Shown here in pieces: positions 9,648 through 20,815 of a stretch of DNA of 64,000 bases. The notes under the pieces are model-generated. The model did no database searches. It was given only the letters and a program-made list of their open reading frames with translations, and was not told the DNA's origin. A program made the translations under genes and the position numbers. Position 1 is the stretch's first letter, and every line of letters starts with the position of its first letter. This DNA comes from Bacteroidales bacterium (GTDB taxonomy: Bacteria; Bacteroidota; Bacteroidia; Bacteroidales; Marinilabiliaceae), in assembly GCA_003249255.1 (NCBI GenBank), contig QKJP01000009.1, positions 1 to 64,000 on the forward strand, given 5' to 3'.

Positions 9648-10463
9648 TCATTCAATATCATCGTGCAGAATAAGCATTGGATGTTCAGGATGAAGTACCA
9701 TTTGTTTAGTTACACTAGGATGGAACAACCTATCGAAGAAAGTTCCTTTGTGCCGCACCAGAGTAACTAAATCCACATCATTATCATCCATGAATTTTAA
9801 AATTCCGTTGCTAATATTGTTTCCTTCTATGAAATTGAAGCTTAAGTTTAATCCATCAAAATGAGATGCAATTTTTTCTTCAGCATCTAAGCGGTTGGCA
9901 TAATCATCTTCAAGCACGTTTACAAATAAAATGTCTGAATGAAATTGATGAGCTAAATCACGTAGAGGTTCCACAGCTTGATCTGTACGAATATTTTTCA
10001 GGTCAGTTGCAAAAGCAATTTTCTCGGGTTTTTTATACTTCGCATGTTTAGGAACTACCATAATGGCAGCTTTAATTTCTTTAACAACCTCATAGGCATT
10101 ACTGCCTAATAAAAAGTTCTCAAGTGCAGTTTCTCCTCTGCACCCCATGACAATCAATTCGGGTTTAAAATCAGTTATTTCCTGATGTACAACATCAATA
10201 AGGGATCCAAAGCGAGACGCTAACTCAATTTGAGCATTAGGGAAGCGACGATGCAAAATAGCTAATTCGTTACGTAAGCCTTTAAGGCTTTCGTGAGCTA
10301 ACTCTTCTTTAACTTGCATAATATAAGGACTACCGCTGAACTCCAGATCGTAAGCATTTAAAAGATCAAAATATACTTTCTCATTTTCAAACATCTTGAG
10401 TGCATACATTGCGGCATTCCTGGCAGTGTCAGAAAAATCAGTTAGTAAGATAACTCGTTTCAT
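9648..10463 (-). CDS. universal stress protein, tandem UspA domains
   Basis: 271 residues from the ATG at 10463. A longer frame reaches 10517, but the UspA fold begins exactly with MKRVILLTDFSDTARNA, and an AGGAG sits just before this ATG, so I chose the internal start. Two UspA domains follow each other (1-145 and 150-271); the first has a G-x2-G-x9-G-[ST]-like nucleotide loop, seen as MGCRGETALENFLLGSNAYEV. The second lacks a clear loop (VTLVRHKGTFFDRLF). Cytoplasmic; ATP-binding is plausible for the first domain. Role in general stress or energy limitation is family knowledge only. Single gene with its own terminator. Confidence 0.85.
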   Translation of the reverse strand: MKRVILLTDFSDTARNAAMYALKMFENEKVYFDLLNAYDLEFSGSPYIMQVKEELAHESLKGLRNELAILHRRFPNAQIELASRFGSLIDVVHQEITDFKPELIVMGCRGETALENFLLGSNAYEVVKEIKAAIMVVPKHAKYKKPEKIAFATDLKNIRTDQAVEPLRDLAHQFHSDILFVNVLEDDYANRLDAEEKIASHFDGLNLSFNFIEGNNISNGILKFMDDNDVDLVTLVRHKGTFFDRLFHPSVTKQMVLHPEHPMLILHDDIE

Positions 10464-10680
10464 AACTCCTGTTTTTTGAATAAATCCAGAAAAGCATTTT
10501 GAAAACCGGTGCCGCAAAACAACCGTCGGAAAGACTCATCATCGAACATTTTCGACTAAGGAATAGACATATATTTAATTATACGAAACGAGAGATTGAG
10601 AAGTTGCAATTTTAGTCACTAGTACACAGCGATTAGTCACCAAAATAAATACGTTTATCAACAGGATGTAACTTAATTAC

Positions 10681-11040
10681 CTAAATATCAGTTAACCCAA
10701 GTCGCTTTAGCAAAAAACGCCCTTCAATATTCTGATCATCAACACTATGACCTTCCATTTTCGAATCATCTAAAATGATAGCCATACGTTCATCTAAGCA
10801 ATAGTGGATATCAGGATTTCCATCTACAATTTCATAAGACTGTCCAATTAACTGTAGCCGCTCTGAATAAACTTCTCCAACTACATCAATAGCAATCACA
10901 AAAGGATCTTCATTTTCGATGTATTCGGTGTAGACAAGTGATCCGGAAACATCATCTCCCTTTTGAATAAGAGTTGCATAACCTAGATCATATCCGCCAT
11001 TAAATTCTTCGTAAAACCGCCAAACACCTGTTACATTCAT
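10681..11040 (-). CDS. small hypothetical protein
   Basis: 119 residues, no signal peptide and no membrane helix, acidic. It reads as a small beta-barrel: GVWRFYEEFNGGYDLGYATLIQKGDDVSG at the start, then alternating strands, ending RFLLKRLGLTDI. I do not recognise the family; the opening resembles cytoplasmic lipocalin-like barrels, but this is only an impression. The start codon lies 6 bp downstream of the T-run of a strong hairpin (11047..11077, minus strand), so transcription from the V-ATPase side would have to read through a terminator. Confidence 0.6.
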   Translation of the reverse strand: MNVTGVWRFYEEFNGGYDLGYATLIQKGDDVSGSLVYTEYIENEDPFVIAIDVVGEVYSERLQLIGQSYEIVDGNPDIHYCLDERMAIILDDSKMEGHSVDDQNIEGRFLLKRLGLTDI

Positions 11041-11046
11041 TGTGAT

Positions 11047-11077
11047 AAAAAAAGAGTTGGCTCACATGAACCAACTC
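11047..11077 (-). terminator. intrinsic terminator abutting the start of 10681..11040
   Basis: On the minus strand: GAGTTGG, 10-nt loop, CCAACTC (11054-11077), then seven T (11053-11047). It is well placed to end the V-ATPase transcript, about 190 bp after the K-subunit stop codon. Its T-run ends only 6 bp before the ATG of the next minus-strand gene, so it could also act as an attenuator for that gene. Confidence 0.75.
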
Positions 11078-11139
11078 CTGCAAAAGTAGTGTTTTTATTT
11101 TTATAGTTCGAAGTATATTGCTTAGCAACCAGGGAAATC

Positions 11140-11222
11140 CCTTTTAAGACAAGATTTACAAGATTTTTTTAAAAATCATTGCTGTAAGCCTGTTTATCGT
11201 GTAAATCCTGTCAAAAAAACAA
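11140..11222. repeat. degenerate dispersed repeat (CTTGTAAATC / GTAAATCCTGTC type)
   Basis: This stretch contains AAGATTTACAAGATT followed by CGTGTAAATCCTGTCAAAAA, two diverged arms of the ATCCTGTAAATC-like sequence commonly scattered in Bacteroidota genomes. No frame is coding. Extent is approximate. Confidence 0.35.
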
Positions 11223-11268
11223 GTGGTTAAACTCTCTTTCCTAAAAAAATGCTAAGGGAAATCCTTGC

Positions 11269-13588
<2,320 letters not shown>

Positions 13589-13592
<4 letters not shown>

Positions 13593-14188
13593 GATTTCAC
13601 TTCCTGTTGTTGACGGTTTTTAACAATTTTCTGGGCGGATTTCGATAGGTTGTCTTCATCTTCCAGAAAGCGTTTAATCTTCAAAATGGCTTCTTCATAT
13701 CCCGGGATCTGAACTTTCTCGTATAAATTTACTTTTTGCGTTGTTTTTTTTCTAGCATTATCTAATAAGTACATCTTTTGCGTAAACACGTCCCGTTCGA
13801 TGGATGTATTAGCCATTTCTTTAACAATTTCAATCCCATCCATTATCCATGCCGGCTGAGCAAATAATGAAAATGATTGAACCTCAAACACAACTTCGTC
13901 CAAAACCGGCGTACGAACACCAGCCAGTTTTTTCATGGACAGCTTTACATCCTTAATACGTACCAATGTCGGATCAAACTCGCCCCATAAACGCATCATC
14001 GATTCGTAACGCATTAATTCCTGAGCTAATTTTCGGCTCAAATTGGTCGCATGATCTTTTGCCCGCTTTACCTCCATCCGCAAAGCCGACTCTTTATTTT
14101 TAAGCGTTGGCAATGCTCTTTGACGAATTTTTAACTGCTTGTCGAGTGCTTGCTGTGAGGTTTTATTGTATTGAAATTTTATGGCCAT
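13589..14188 (-). CDS. ntpD: V-type ATPase subunit D (central stalk)
   Basis: 199 residues, almost entirely helical with long charged N- and C-terminal helices, matching the coiled-coil rotor shaft of V/A-ATPases. The N-terminus MAIKFQYNKTSQQALDKQL and the stretch LPTLKNKESALRMEVKRAK are typical of subunit D. It lies 415 bp downstream of the B-subunit gene; that gap is filled with hairpin repeats rather than coding DNA, then overlaps the I gene by 4 bp. Confidence 0.92.
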
Positions 14189-14603
14189 CTAATTAGAGTA
14201 TTGTGATATGAGTATTTAGTAATGAGACCAATTCTTATTTTAAGAGCTTAGTGCTCATGTGCAGCTTGCTTATTTGTGCATGGTGCCTCAAGAAATGCTT
14301 CACCTATTCACTCATATCAACATTAATAATTCATCAGTATACATTATTAATTATTATCTTATTTCGCTCCTTCAGAGCTATATTTTCTTTATTTCTAATT
14401 CATAGGGCGTTGCCCTATGCTATTATATAACAGGCCTCCAGCCTTACTCCTCTTCTATATAGCATATAAGTGCTTTTTGTGATCGATAAATATTGTATAA
14501 TTAGAAATTAATCTACACATTAATTCATTAGCACATCAGCACATTGATTACTACGACCTTTTCATTTATAATTCATCATTAACCATTTATAATTATTATT
14601 TAT
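14189..14603. repeat. hairpin-repeat spacer between V-ATPase B and D genes
   Basis: A 415-bp noncoding gap inside the operon. It contains GCTC-CTTCA-GAGC (about 14363), a perfect CATAGGGC-GTT-GCCCTATG hairpin (about 14401), an ACAGGCCTCCAGCCTTACTCC piece like those near the transposase pseudogene, and CACATCAGCACATT at 14532..14545. No gene is visible. Confidence 0.65.
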
Positions 14604-15941
14604 TCATTGTTCTTTATTATCTACTCTCTCCCAATACTGATCCACAAACTCCTGTTTAATTCCCACCTCTGCTTTTGAGAAGTGAGAACGGAATAACTCC
14701 CAGGATTTTTCCAGCATTTCATTGGTATCGATATTCACATCAATGGCTAAAATTTTATCTGAATAGGATTTTGCAAAATCAAGTGTACGCACATCATAAT
14801 CTGTTAAATCAAAACCATTCTCCATTTTGGTTCTGGCATTAGCCGCATCTGCATACAAGCGAATGGCTGCGTTCATGACTTGAGGGTGGTCACTCCGGGT
14901 TTGTTTGCCTATTACCAATTGTTTTAAGCGGGACAAACTGCGGAAAGGATCAACAATGACTTTTCCAATTTCTGAATCGCGACGTAAAAACAACTGTCCT
15001 TCAGTAATGTAACCGGTATTATCGGGAATAGCATGAGTAATATCTCCTCCTGAAAGGGTTGTTACCGCTATAATAGTAATGGAACCGCCATCAGGGAATT
15101 GCACTGCTTTTTCATAGATGCGTGCCAAATCAGAATACAATGATCCGGGCATACTGTCTTTGGATGGAATCTGATCCATACGATTGGACACAATGCTTAA
15201 AGCATCGGCAAACAAGGTCATATCGGTCAACAACACCAGTACTTTCTCTTTTTTATCAACCGCAAAATACTCTGCTGCGGTTAATGCCATATCGGGCACT
15301 AACAATCGCTCTACCGGCGGATTATCCGTAGTATTTACAAAACTTACAATACGGTCTAAAGCTCCGGCGTTATCAAAAACATTTTTAAAGAAGAGATAAT
15401 CATCATTAGATAACCCCATGCCGCCAAGGATAATTTTATCAGCTTCTGCTCGTAAAGCGACATTGGCCATTACTTGATTGTATGGCTGATCTGGATCTGC
15501 AAAAAACGGAATCTTTTGCCCGGTTACCAGAGAATTATTTAAATCGATACCGGCAATTCCGGTGGCAATTAAATCTGAGGGTTGCTGACGCCGTACCGGA
15601 TTAACGGAGGGTGAACCAATGTTTCGTGTTTCACCTTCTACTTTAGGACCTCCATCAATGGGATCACCGTAAGCATTAAAGAAACGCCCCGCTAACTCTT
15701 CTCCTACTTTTAATTGAGGTGGATGTCCAAGAAAACGCACTTCTGCATTAGTGGGAATTCCTTCGGTACCGGAAAAAACCTGTAAGGTAACATGTTCACC
15801 CATGATTTTCACCACCTGGCCTAAACGCCCATGTACAACAGCCATTTCTTCATAACCAACTCCTGTAGCTTTGAGCTCAACGGTGGCTTTTGTTATGTTG
15901 GTGATTTTGGTATATGTTTTTTGAAAAGCTAGTGTTTCCAT
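14604..15941 (-). CDS. ntpB: V-type ATPase subunit B (regulatory nucleotide-binding)
   Basis: 445 residues, standard length for B. It lacks a Walker A lysine motif, as expected for the non-catalytic subunit (the equivalent position reads VTGQKIPFFADPD). Conserved phrases DYLFFKNVFDNAGALDR, GSLYSDLARIYEKA and RSLSRLKQLVIGKQTRSDH identify the family. It pairs with A to form the A3B3 head. In the operon it is separated from the A gene by a 1.25-kb block of repeats and a transposase pseudogene, an unusual break since the operon is otherwise compact. Confidence 0.95.
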   Translation of the reverse strand: METLAFQKTYTKITNITKATVELKATGVGYEEMAVVHGRLGQVVKIMGEHVTLQVFSGTEGIPTNAEVRFLGHPPQLKVGEELAGRFFNAYGDPIDGGPKVEGETRNIGSPSVNPVRRQQPSDLIATGIAGIDLNNSLVTGQKIPFFADPDQPYNQVMANVALRAEADKIILGGMGLSNDDYLFFKNVFDNAGALDRIVSFVNTTDNPPVERLLVPDMALTAAEYFAVDKKEKVLVLLTDMTLFADALSIVSNRMDQIPSKDSMPGSLYSDLARIYEKAVQFPDGGSITIIAVTTLSGGDITHAIPDNTGYITEGQLFLRRDSEIGKVIVDPFRSLSRLKQLVIGKQTRSDHPQVMNAAIRLYADAANARTKMENGFDLTDYDVRTLDFAKSYSDKILAIDVNIDTNEMLEKSWELFRSHFSKAEVGIKQEFVDQYWERVDNKEQ

Positions 15942-15959
15942 AGTGGTCTTTGCTATAAA

Positions 15960-16620
15960 AAGTTAATCTCTATTAATACAGGTAAGGCCTTCAGCCTTAC
16001 ATTACAACTTCCATATTACACAGGGTTAACACCCTATGCTTTTACAGGCTTGCTTTTACAGGCTTGCCTTTCAGGCAACACATCATGTTATTACTCTATT
16101 ATTGTATTCTCGTCTATGCTATACTCTTCTGTTTAAAAAGTTTATTAAATGACGTCTCTTAATCATTTCAATTACTCAGGTTATCGAATTCCTCTCCCTA
16201 TACATTATTGTCAACAAAAGGACCGAAAGTCCAACCTGTAACAGGGTAGGGATTTATCCCTATTATCTTAATATTAAATGCCAATCTATATTTATACAGG
16301 TCAGGCCTTCAGCCTTATATTACAACTCACATGTTACACAGGGTTAAAACCCTGTGCTGATACAGATTTGCCTTTCAGGCAACATATTCTATTGTTTATA
16401 TTTTCCTTTCTCATCTATGTAATACTATTCTTTACAAAACAATTACTTCATTCTTACCTCTCATCATTTTCCTTGCTTTTACAGATAATTTAACTTTCTA
16501 AAATCCCTCCTATTACATGCTCATCACATAGAACTGAAAGTCCGGCCTTTAACAGGATAGGGATTTATCCCTATTTCAATTTAACAGACTAAAATATTAG
16601 GACTGTAAGACCTTCCTGTA
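15960..16620. repeat. cluster of RAYT-associated multi-hairpin repeats (left block)
   Basis: Three or more units in both orientations. Forward units (about 15977-16080 and 16294-16386) read ACAGG-GTAAGGC-CTTCA-GCCTTAC, then an AGGGT...ACCCT hairpin, then TTGCC-TTTCA-GGCAA. Inverted-type units (about 16219-16268 and 16530-16580) carry GGAC-CGAAA-GTCC or similar followed by ATAGGG-ATTTAT-CCCTAT. Stem bases differ between copies but stay paired while the TTTCA/TGAAA-like loop is kept. A 14-bp duplication of TTTTACAGGCTTGC lies at about 16040-16067. No coding frame. Confidence 0.75.
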
Positions 16621-16624
16621 TAAA

Positions 16625-17071
16625 TTAATTCCAAACATATCTTTCATCGTAATCAATTTCATATTTCTCAAAGAACAATATTAACTCCTCTTTAAAACTT
16701 ACTTTCTTATGATGCTCCGGCTGATTAAGAATGTATTTCTTAACAGCATCTACACTTGAAGCACTGACCGAAAATGCAGCATAACCATCTTGTCATTCAA
16801 AATTTGAAATTCCTCTAGGTTTAAGCCATTTTGATGATGGCGCTTTAATCTTTGATATAATTTGAGCAATTGTAACTGTTCTTGGCAAAGTACACAGCAC
16901 ATGTAAATGATCTGGATTTATATATATTTCTTCCGTAAATGATTTGATGTCGCTCAAACAACCAATAATGTATTTTTGTAACTCCTCTCTATAATCTTCC
17001 TTTACCATTTTTTGGTTATGTTTTGTTGAAAACACTATATGGAGATAAACTTTTGCTAATGATTGTGGCAT
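16625..17071 (-). pseudogene. REP-associated (IS200-like, Y1/HUH) transposase, broken by in-frame TGA
   Basis: From ATG at 17071 the frame encodes MPQSLAKVYLHIVFSTKHNQ, typical of RAYT/TnpA_REP proteins, with the metal-binding HUH motif in INPDHLHVL. It stops at a TGA at 16793-16795 after GISNFE. Beyond the stop the same frame continues for 55 codons to TAA at 16625: QDGYAAFSVSASSVDAVKKY ILNQ..., ending ERYVWN. The family has Trp at the stop position (WQ.GY..FSVS), so a TGG-to-TGA change explains it. The lost part carries the helix with the catalytic Tyr (VKKYILNQ, equivalent to Y127 of IS608 TnpA), so the 92-residue product should be inactive. Hairpin repeats flank it on both sides, and it sits on the operon strand between V-ATPase A and B. 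Confidence 0.88.
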
Positions 17072-17100
17072 AATTTATTTGTTTATAAAACCCATTCGTT

Positions 17101-17194
17101 TTAATACAGGTCGGTCTTTCAGACCTAAGTTTCTTTACTTTATATTTAATAAGGATAAATCCCTATCCTTTTACAGGCCAGGCTTTCAGCCTTA
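17101..17194. repeat. RAYT-associated multi-hairpin repeat (right block)
   Basis: Continues the family of 15960..16620 on the other side of the transposase remnant: TACAGGTC-GGTC-TTTCA-GACC, then GATAAATCCCTATCC, then ACAGGCC-AGGC-TTTCA-GCCT. It reaches the stop codon of the V-ATPase A gene. Confidence 0.7.
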
Positions 17195-18961
17195 CTAATT
17201 CCTTCTTTCATCTATAAGAGCATTCAATTCGCTTTCATACCTTGTAAAGCTTTCTGATTGAAACTCTGAGTAATTCATTTGCTTAAACTGGTTAATAATA
17301 TTCTTAAAGAAGGTTGAAACTTCTTCAAATTCTTCAAACTTGAATTCAGCTTGGGTAATATCCAGCACTTTTTTCAACATGTATTCCTGGCGCACAATGG
17401 GTGTAGATTGATCTATTTTATCAAAGGCATCTTGCTGAAGAATCACAAAATCAATCAATTCTCCTCTCCAAAAACGTTCGTGAAATTCTATCGGAACGCC
17501 ATCATCTCCAAGAATGTTTATTTGTTCCATGGCTTCTTTTCCACGCAACAATAAATCTTTAGCTGTTATTACATTTGCTAACCAAACATCGCTAATGTGG
17601 TTGGACAAATATTCTTGCACTTCGGGATATTCCAAATATTTTGAATAACTATCTATGGCATCAATGGCCGGATAACGTTTACTATCTGCTCTTGCCTGAG
17701 ACAATCCATAAAAACAGCGTGCTGCTTTACGGGTAGACTCGGTTACAGGCTCTTTTAGGTTTCCTCCGGCAGGTGAAACAGTTCCTATAAAAGTTATCGA
17801 TCCACTTTCGCCATTATTTAAATACACATAACCTGCGCGTGCATAAAAGTTACTTACAATGGCTGATAAATCCATTGGAAAAGCATCCGGTCCCGGCAAT
17901 TCTTCTAAACGGTTCGACATTTCACGTAATGCCTGCGCCCATCTGGAGGTGGAATCTGCCATTAATAAAACCCGTAAGCCCATTGACCGATAATATTCGC
18001 CCAAAGTCATGGCAGTATACACTGAAGCTTCGCGTGCAGCAACCGGCATATTGGAGGTATTGGCAATTATGGTTGTACGTTCAATCAATTTTCGGCCTGT
18101 TCGAGGGTCTTCTAATTCCGGGAATTCTATAAATATCTCAACAACCTCATTGGCACGTTCTCCACAGGCTGCGATAATGACAATATCAGCTTCAGCTTGC
18201 TTAGATATAGCATGTTGCAAAACGGTTTTTCCGGTACCAAATGGCCCCGGTATAAATCCGGTTCCACCTTCGGTAATGGGATTTAAAGTATCAATACAGC
18301 GGACGCCGGTTTCTAATAATTTAAACGGACGGGGCTTTTCTTTATAGGCAGTAATGGCATGCTTAACGGGCCATTTCTGCACCATGGTCACTTGGAGCTC
18401 ATTTCCATGAGAATCGAATAACACAGCCATGGTATCATCCACTTTATATGTTCCGGCAAACGAAACTGCTTTAACAACATAAGTACCTTGAAATTTAAAA
18501 GGCACCATAATTTTATGAGGCATTCCATTTTCATTCACTTCTCCCAGCCAATCTCCGGCAACTACCTCGTCACCCTCCCTAACTAAGGGTTTAAAATCCC
18601 ATTTTACATCCCGGTTTAACGGATCGGTATAATCGCCACGTTTAAGAAATACACCCTCCATTTTATCAAGGTCGTTTTGGAGTCCATCGTAATTACGTGA
18701 GAGAATTCCAGGACCTAAAGTTACTTCCAGCATGTGGTCTTCGAACTCTACAAAAGTGCCAACTTTTAAACCACGGGTACTTTCAAAAACTTGTACATAA
18801 GCATGGTTTCCCAATACTTTTATCACTTCGGCCATCAATCTGGTTTCTTGGTGTTGAATAAAGCCAATCTCGTTTTGAGCAACGGGTCCATCCACATCAA
18901 CAATTACCAAATTGGCGATAATACCAACTACTTTTCCGATTGTTTTACGTTCTCTTTCCAT
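17195..18961 (-). CDS. ntpA: V-type ATPase subunit A (catalytic)
   Basis: 588 residues. Walker A is GPFGTGKT (239-246), with Thr in place of the usual Ser of GPFGSGKT. The non-homologous bulge domain typical of A subunits is present (about 110-190), and LLMADSTSRWAQALREMS plus SGSITFIGTVSPAGGN identify the catalytic subunit. It hydrolyses or synthesises ATP in the A3B3 head. Its start overlaps the DUF2764 gene by 17 bp. Its 3' end is followed by the repeat/transposase block rather than directly by B. Confidence 0.95.
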   Translation of the reverse strand: MERERKTIGKVVGIIANLVIVDVDGPVAQNEIGFIQHQETRLMAEVIKVLGNHAYVQVFESTRGLKVGTFVEFEDHMLEVTLGPGILSRNYDGLQNDLDKMEGVFLKRGDYTDPLNRDVKWDFKPLVREGDEVVAGDWLGEVNENGMPHKIMVPFKFQGTYVVKAVSFAGTYKVDDTMAVLFDSHGNELQVTMVQKWPVKHAITAYKEKPRPFKLLETGVRCIDTLNPITEGGTGFIPGPFGTGKTVLQHAISKQAEADIVIIAACGERANEVVEIFIEFPELEDPRTGRKLIERTTIIANTSNMPVAAREASVYTAMTLGEYYRSMGLRVLLMADSTSRWAQALREMSNRLEELPGPDAFPMDLSAIVSNFYARAGYVYLNNGESGSITFIGTVSPAGGNLKEPVTESTRKAARCFYGLSQARADSKRYPAIDAIDSYSKYLEYPEVQEYLSNHISDVWLANVITAKDLLLRGKEAMEQINILGDDGVPIEFHERFWRGELIDFVILQQDAFDKIDQSTPIVRQEYMLKKVLDITQAEFKFEEFEEVSTFFKNIINQFKQMNYSEFQSESFTRYESELNALIDERRN

Positions 18962-19808
18962 GGCTTACTTTATATTCTTCGGGGAATTCATAATCACGTT
19001 CTAATTCGTATAAAAGCTTTTTAAACAGACCCAGGCCTTTTTCGAAATCGAGTTTCAACCAGCGATCTACCATCATTACTTTAATTGTAAATGCGATGAT
19101 TCTCTCGATGGTAAAATAATGGAAGAAGGTAGCTTCATCCAGGTATTTCCATCGTAATGCATCCAGCATCATTTCACGTTCCAGAAGATTTTCGGTCTCA
19201 TGAATACTGATTATCTCATCGATGTATGCAAACTCTTGTCCTAAACCAAAATCATTCGCATTGCTCTTTTTCAGAGTTTCAATTTCATCTCCTATCCCAA
19301 TGATGTCATGTTCTACCGTCAGATTAAACTTACGGCCGGTGAGTGCTACCAGCACATTTCGCAACATTCTTTCGAAATATGCATAGTCTTTTACGAAAGT
19401 ATTTCTCAGGGATTCTAAATGCCGGTAATAGCCGTTTAATAATAATCGTTCTGCAACAGGGAATAAAAAAGGCTTTTCTGCAGAATAAAAAGCATCGAGA
19501 AAATGGGTCATGTATTTTGGAAAAATAAGCCCTTCTGACTGATCAAAAGATTTTTTATCGGAAATTTCATCAACAACAGATTCGGAAATAATCCCTCCCC
19601 TTTCAAAACCAATTTTTCGTTGAAATAATCGATTCAGAATATTCTTATGATCAAACGTTAAAAACAGGTTATTCACTAAAGACAAATCTTTAGGGTGAAG
19701 TTCTTCTAGCATCAAGTCACGCCACAACACCAATGATAAGGGTTGCTTTTTATCATCCATTACCAAATCGGGTAAACCTGCTATCAAACAATGATACTCT
19801 CTAGCCAT
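18945..19808 (-). CDS. DUF2764 protein of the V-ATPase operon (subunit C position)
   Basis: 287 residues from ATG 19808, one base after the E-subunit stop codon; an upstream in-frame extension to 19874 lies inside the E gene and adds an implausible N-terminus, so I rejected it. The start MAREYHCLIAGLPDLVMDDKK and the content (helical, many aromatic residues) match the DUF2764 family found between E and A in Bacteroidota and spirochaete-type V-ATPase operons, where classical subunit C is missing. It is likely a subunit-C-like stalk cap that links the peripheral stalks or rotor to the membrane ring; this is inference from position. Cytoplasmic, no membrane helix. Confidence 0.85.
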   Translation of the reverse strand: MAREYHCLIAGLPDLVMDDKKQPLSLVLWRDLMLEELHPKDLSLVNNLFLTFDHKNILNRLFQRKIGFERGGIISESVVDEISDKKSFDQSEGLIFPKYMTHFLDAFYSAEKPFLFPVAERLLLNGYYRHLESLRNTFVKDYAYFERMLRNVLVALTGRKFNLTVEHDIIGIGDEIETLKKSNANDFGLGQEFAYIDEIISIHETENLLEREMMLDALRWKYLDEATFFHYFTIERIIAFTIKVMMVDRWLKLDFEKGLGLFKKLLYELERDYEFPEEYKVSHGKRT

Positions 19809-19809
19809 C

Positions 19810-20421
19810 TTATTTTTCTTCAAATAATAAACGATTGGTTTTAGGACGGATAAAAGCCTTAAAGAAGCTCGCAAAATCTTCTTCTGTTAGACTCACTATA
19901 TAACTGCCATCAATGGGACTTATTTTTAAACCACTTTGCAGCTTCTTGTCAAAAGTTAAGGTTATTCCTTTATTCAGTTCTTGAGCCAAACTGTTTTTAA
20001 TGAAGCTTAGTAATTGCTCTTTCTCAGATTCCGGCAATATGAGATTTAAATCGAAACTACCATTTTGTGTCCATCCATGAACCAATTTAAGAATCAATTC
20101 TTGCAAAAAGCTTTTATCAGAAAACACTTCATTTAATGAAGGTTCTATCACCTGTTGGGTAATCAGCTCTGCTACCTGTTGTTTTAATGAACTAATGGAC
20201 TGGTTAGCTGACAATTTCATTTCTGCCTCAATATTACGCTTTAATTCATCGGCTTTCTTTTGGGCCTGATGTTTTATATTCCCGGCTTCTTGTTTGGCAG
20301 CTTCAAGAATGGCCTCGGCCTCTGAATTGGCTTTTTCTATAATAGAATCGGCTTCTTTCTGAGCCTTAACAACTCCTTCGTTGTAAATTTTATCGGTTAA
20401 TTCCTGCAGCTTACTTTGCAT
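19810..20421 (-). CDS. ntpE: V-type ATPase subunit E (peripheral stalk)
   Basis: 203 residues. The N-terminal half is a long Ala/Glu/Lys coiled coil (KAQKEADSIIEKANSEAEAI) and the C-terminal half a compact mixed domain ending FIRPKTNRLLFEEK, as in subunit E. It forms the stator. First gene of the minus-strand V-ATPase operon; no G or F subunit gene is recognisable, which agrees with the reduced composition known for this operon type. Confidence 0.88.
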   Translation of the reverse strand: MQSKLQELTDKIYNEGVVKAQKEADSIIEKANSEAEAILEAAKQEAGNIKHQAQKKADELKRNIEAEMKLSANQSISSLKQQVAELITQQVIEPSLNEVFSDKSFLQELILKLVHGWTQNGSFDLNLILPESEKEQLLSFIKNSLAQELNKGITLTFDKKLQSGLKISPIDGSYIVSLTEEDFASFFKAFIRPKTNRLLFEEK

Positions 20422-20815
20422 GACCTAAACAATTTAAGAGGGTTCAACACTTAAAAAGTTAAGGAAGTTGCATTAGAAAATCTACTCTTGAAGTTTACTT
20501 TCCTTTAATTAAAAATGTGAAGTGAGGAGATGGGGAATTTTGAGGGTGAAAACATAATTAAATATGTATATCCGTTTTTACGCATAATTATATCAACATA
20601 AGAGACACAAAAGCACAGAATTTATAAAGCTAAACTTAAAACCCAGTTTCTCTGCATTGCTATTTTTTGACGCTTTGCCAATCAATTTTGCATCACACAT
20701 AATTGCGAACAATCAATAAATAAGGTAGGATAGCAACCACTTTGCATCAATCAAATATCTCGTCATTTTCGAAACGCACATATCATTTATTAATACAAAT
20801 CAATCTTGAGTGCAA
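20422..20815. other. intergenic region upstream of the V-ATPase operon
   Basis: About 390 bp with no gene. It should hold the minus-strand promoter of the operon; I see only a weak candidate (TTAACTTTTT near 20442-20451 read on the minus strand). Around 20595-20690 is a degenerate repeat (GAGACACAAAAGCACAG ... TTTCTCTGCATTGC ... GACGCTTTGCC) of the CGCAAAG type. Confidence 0.45.
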
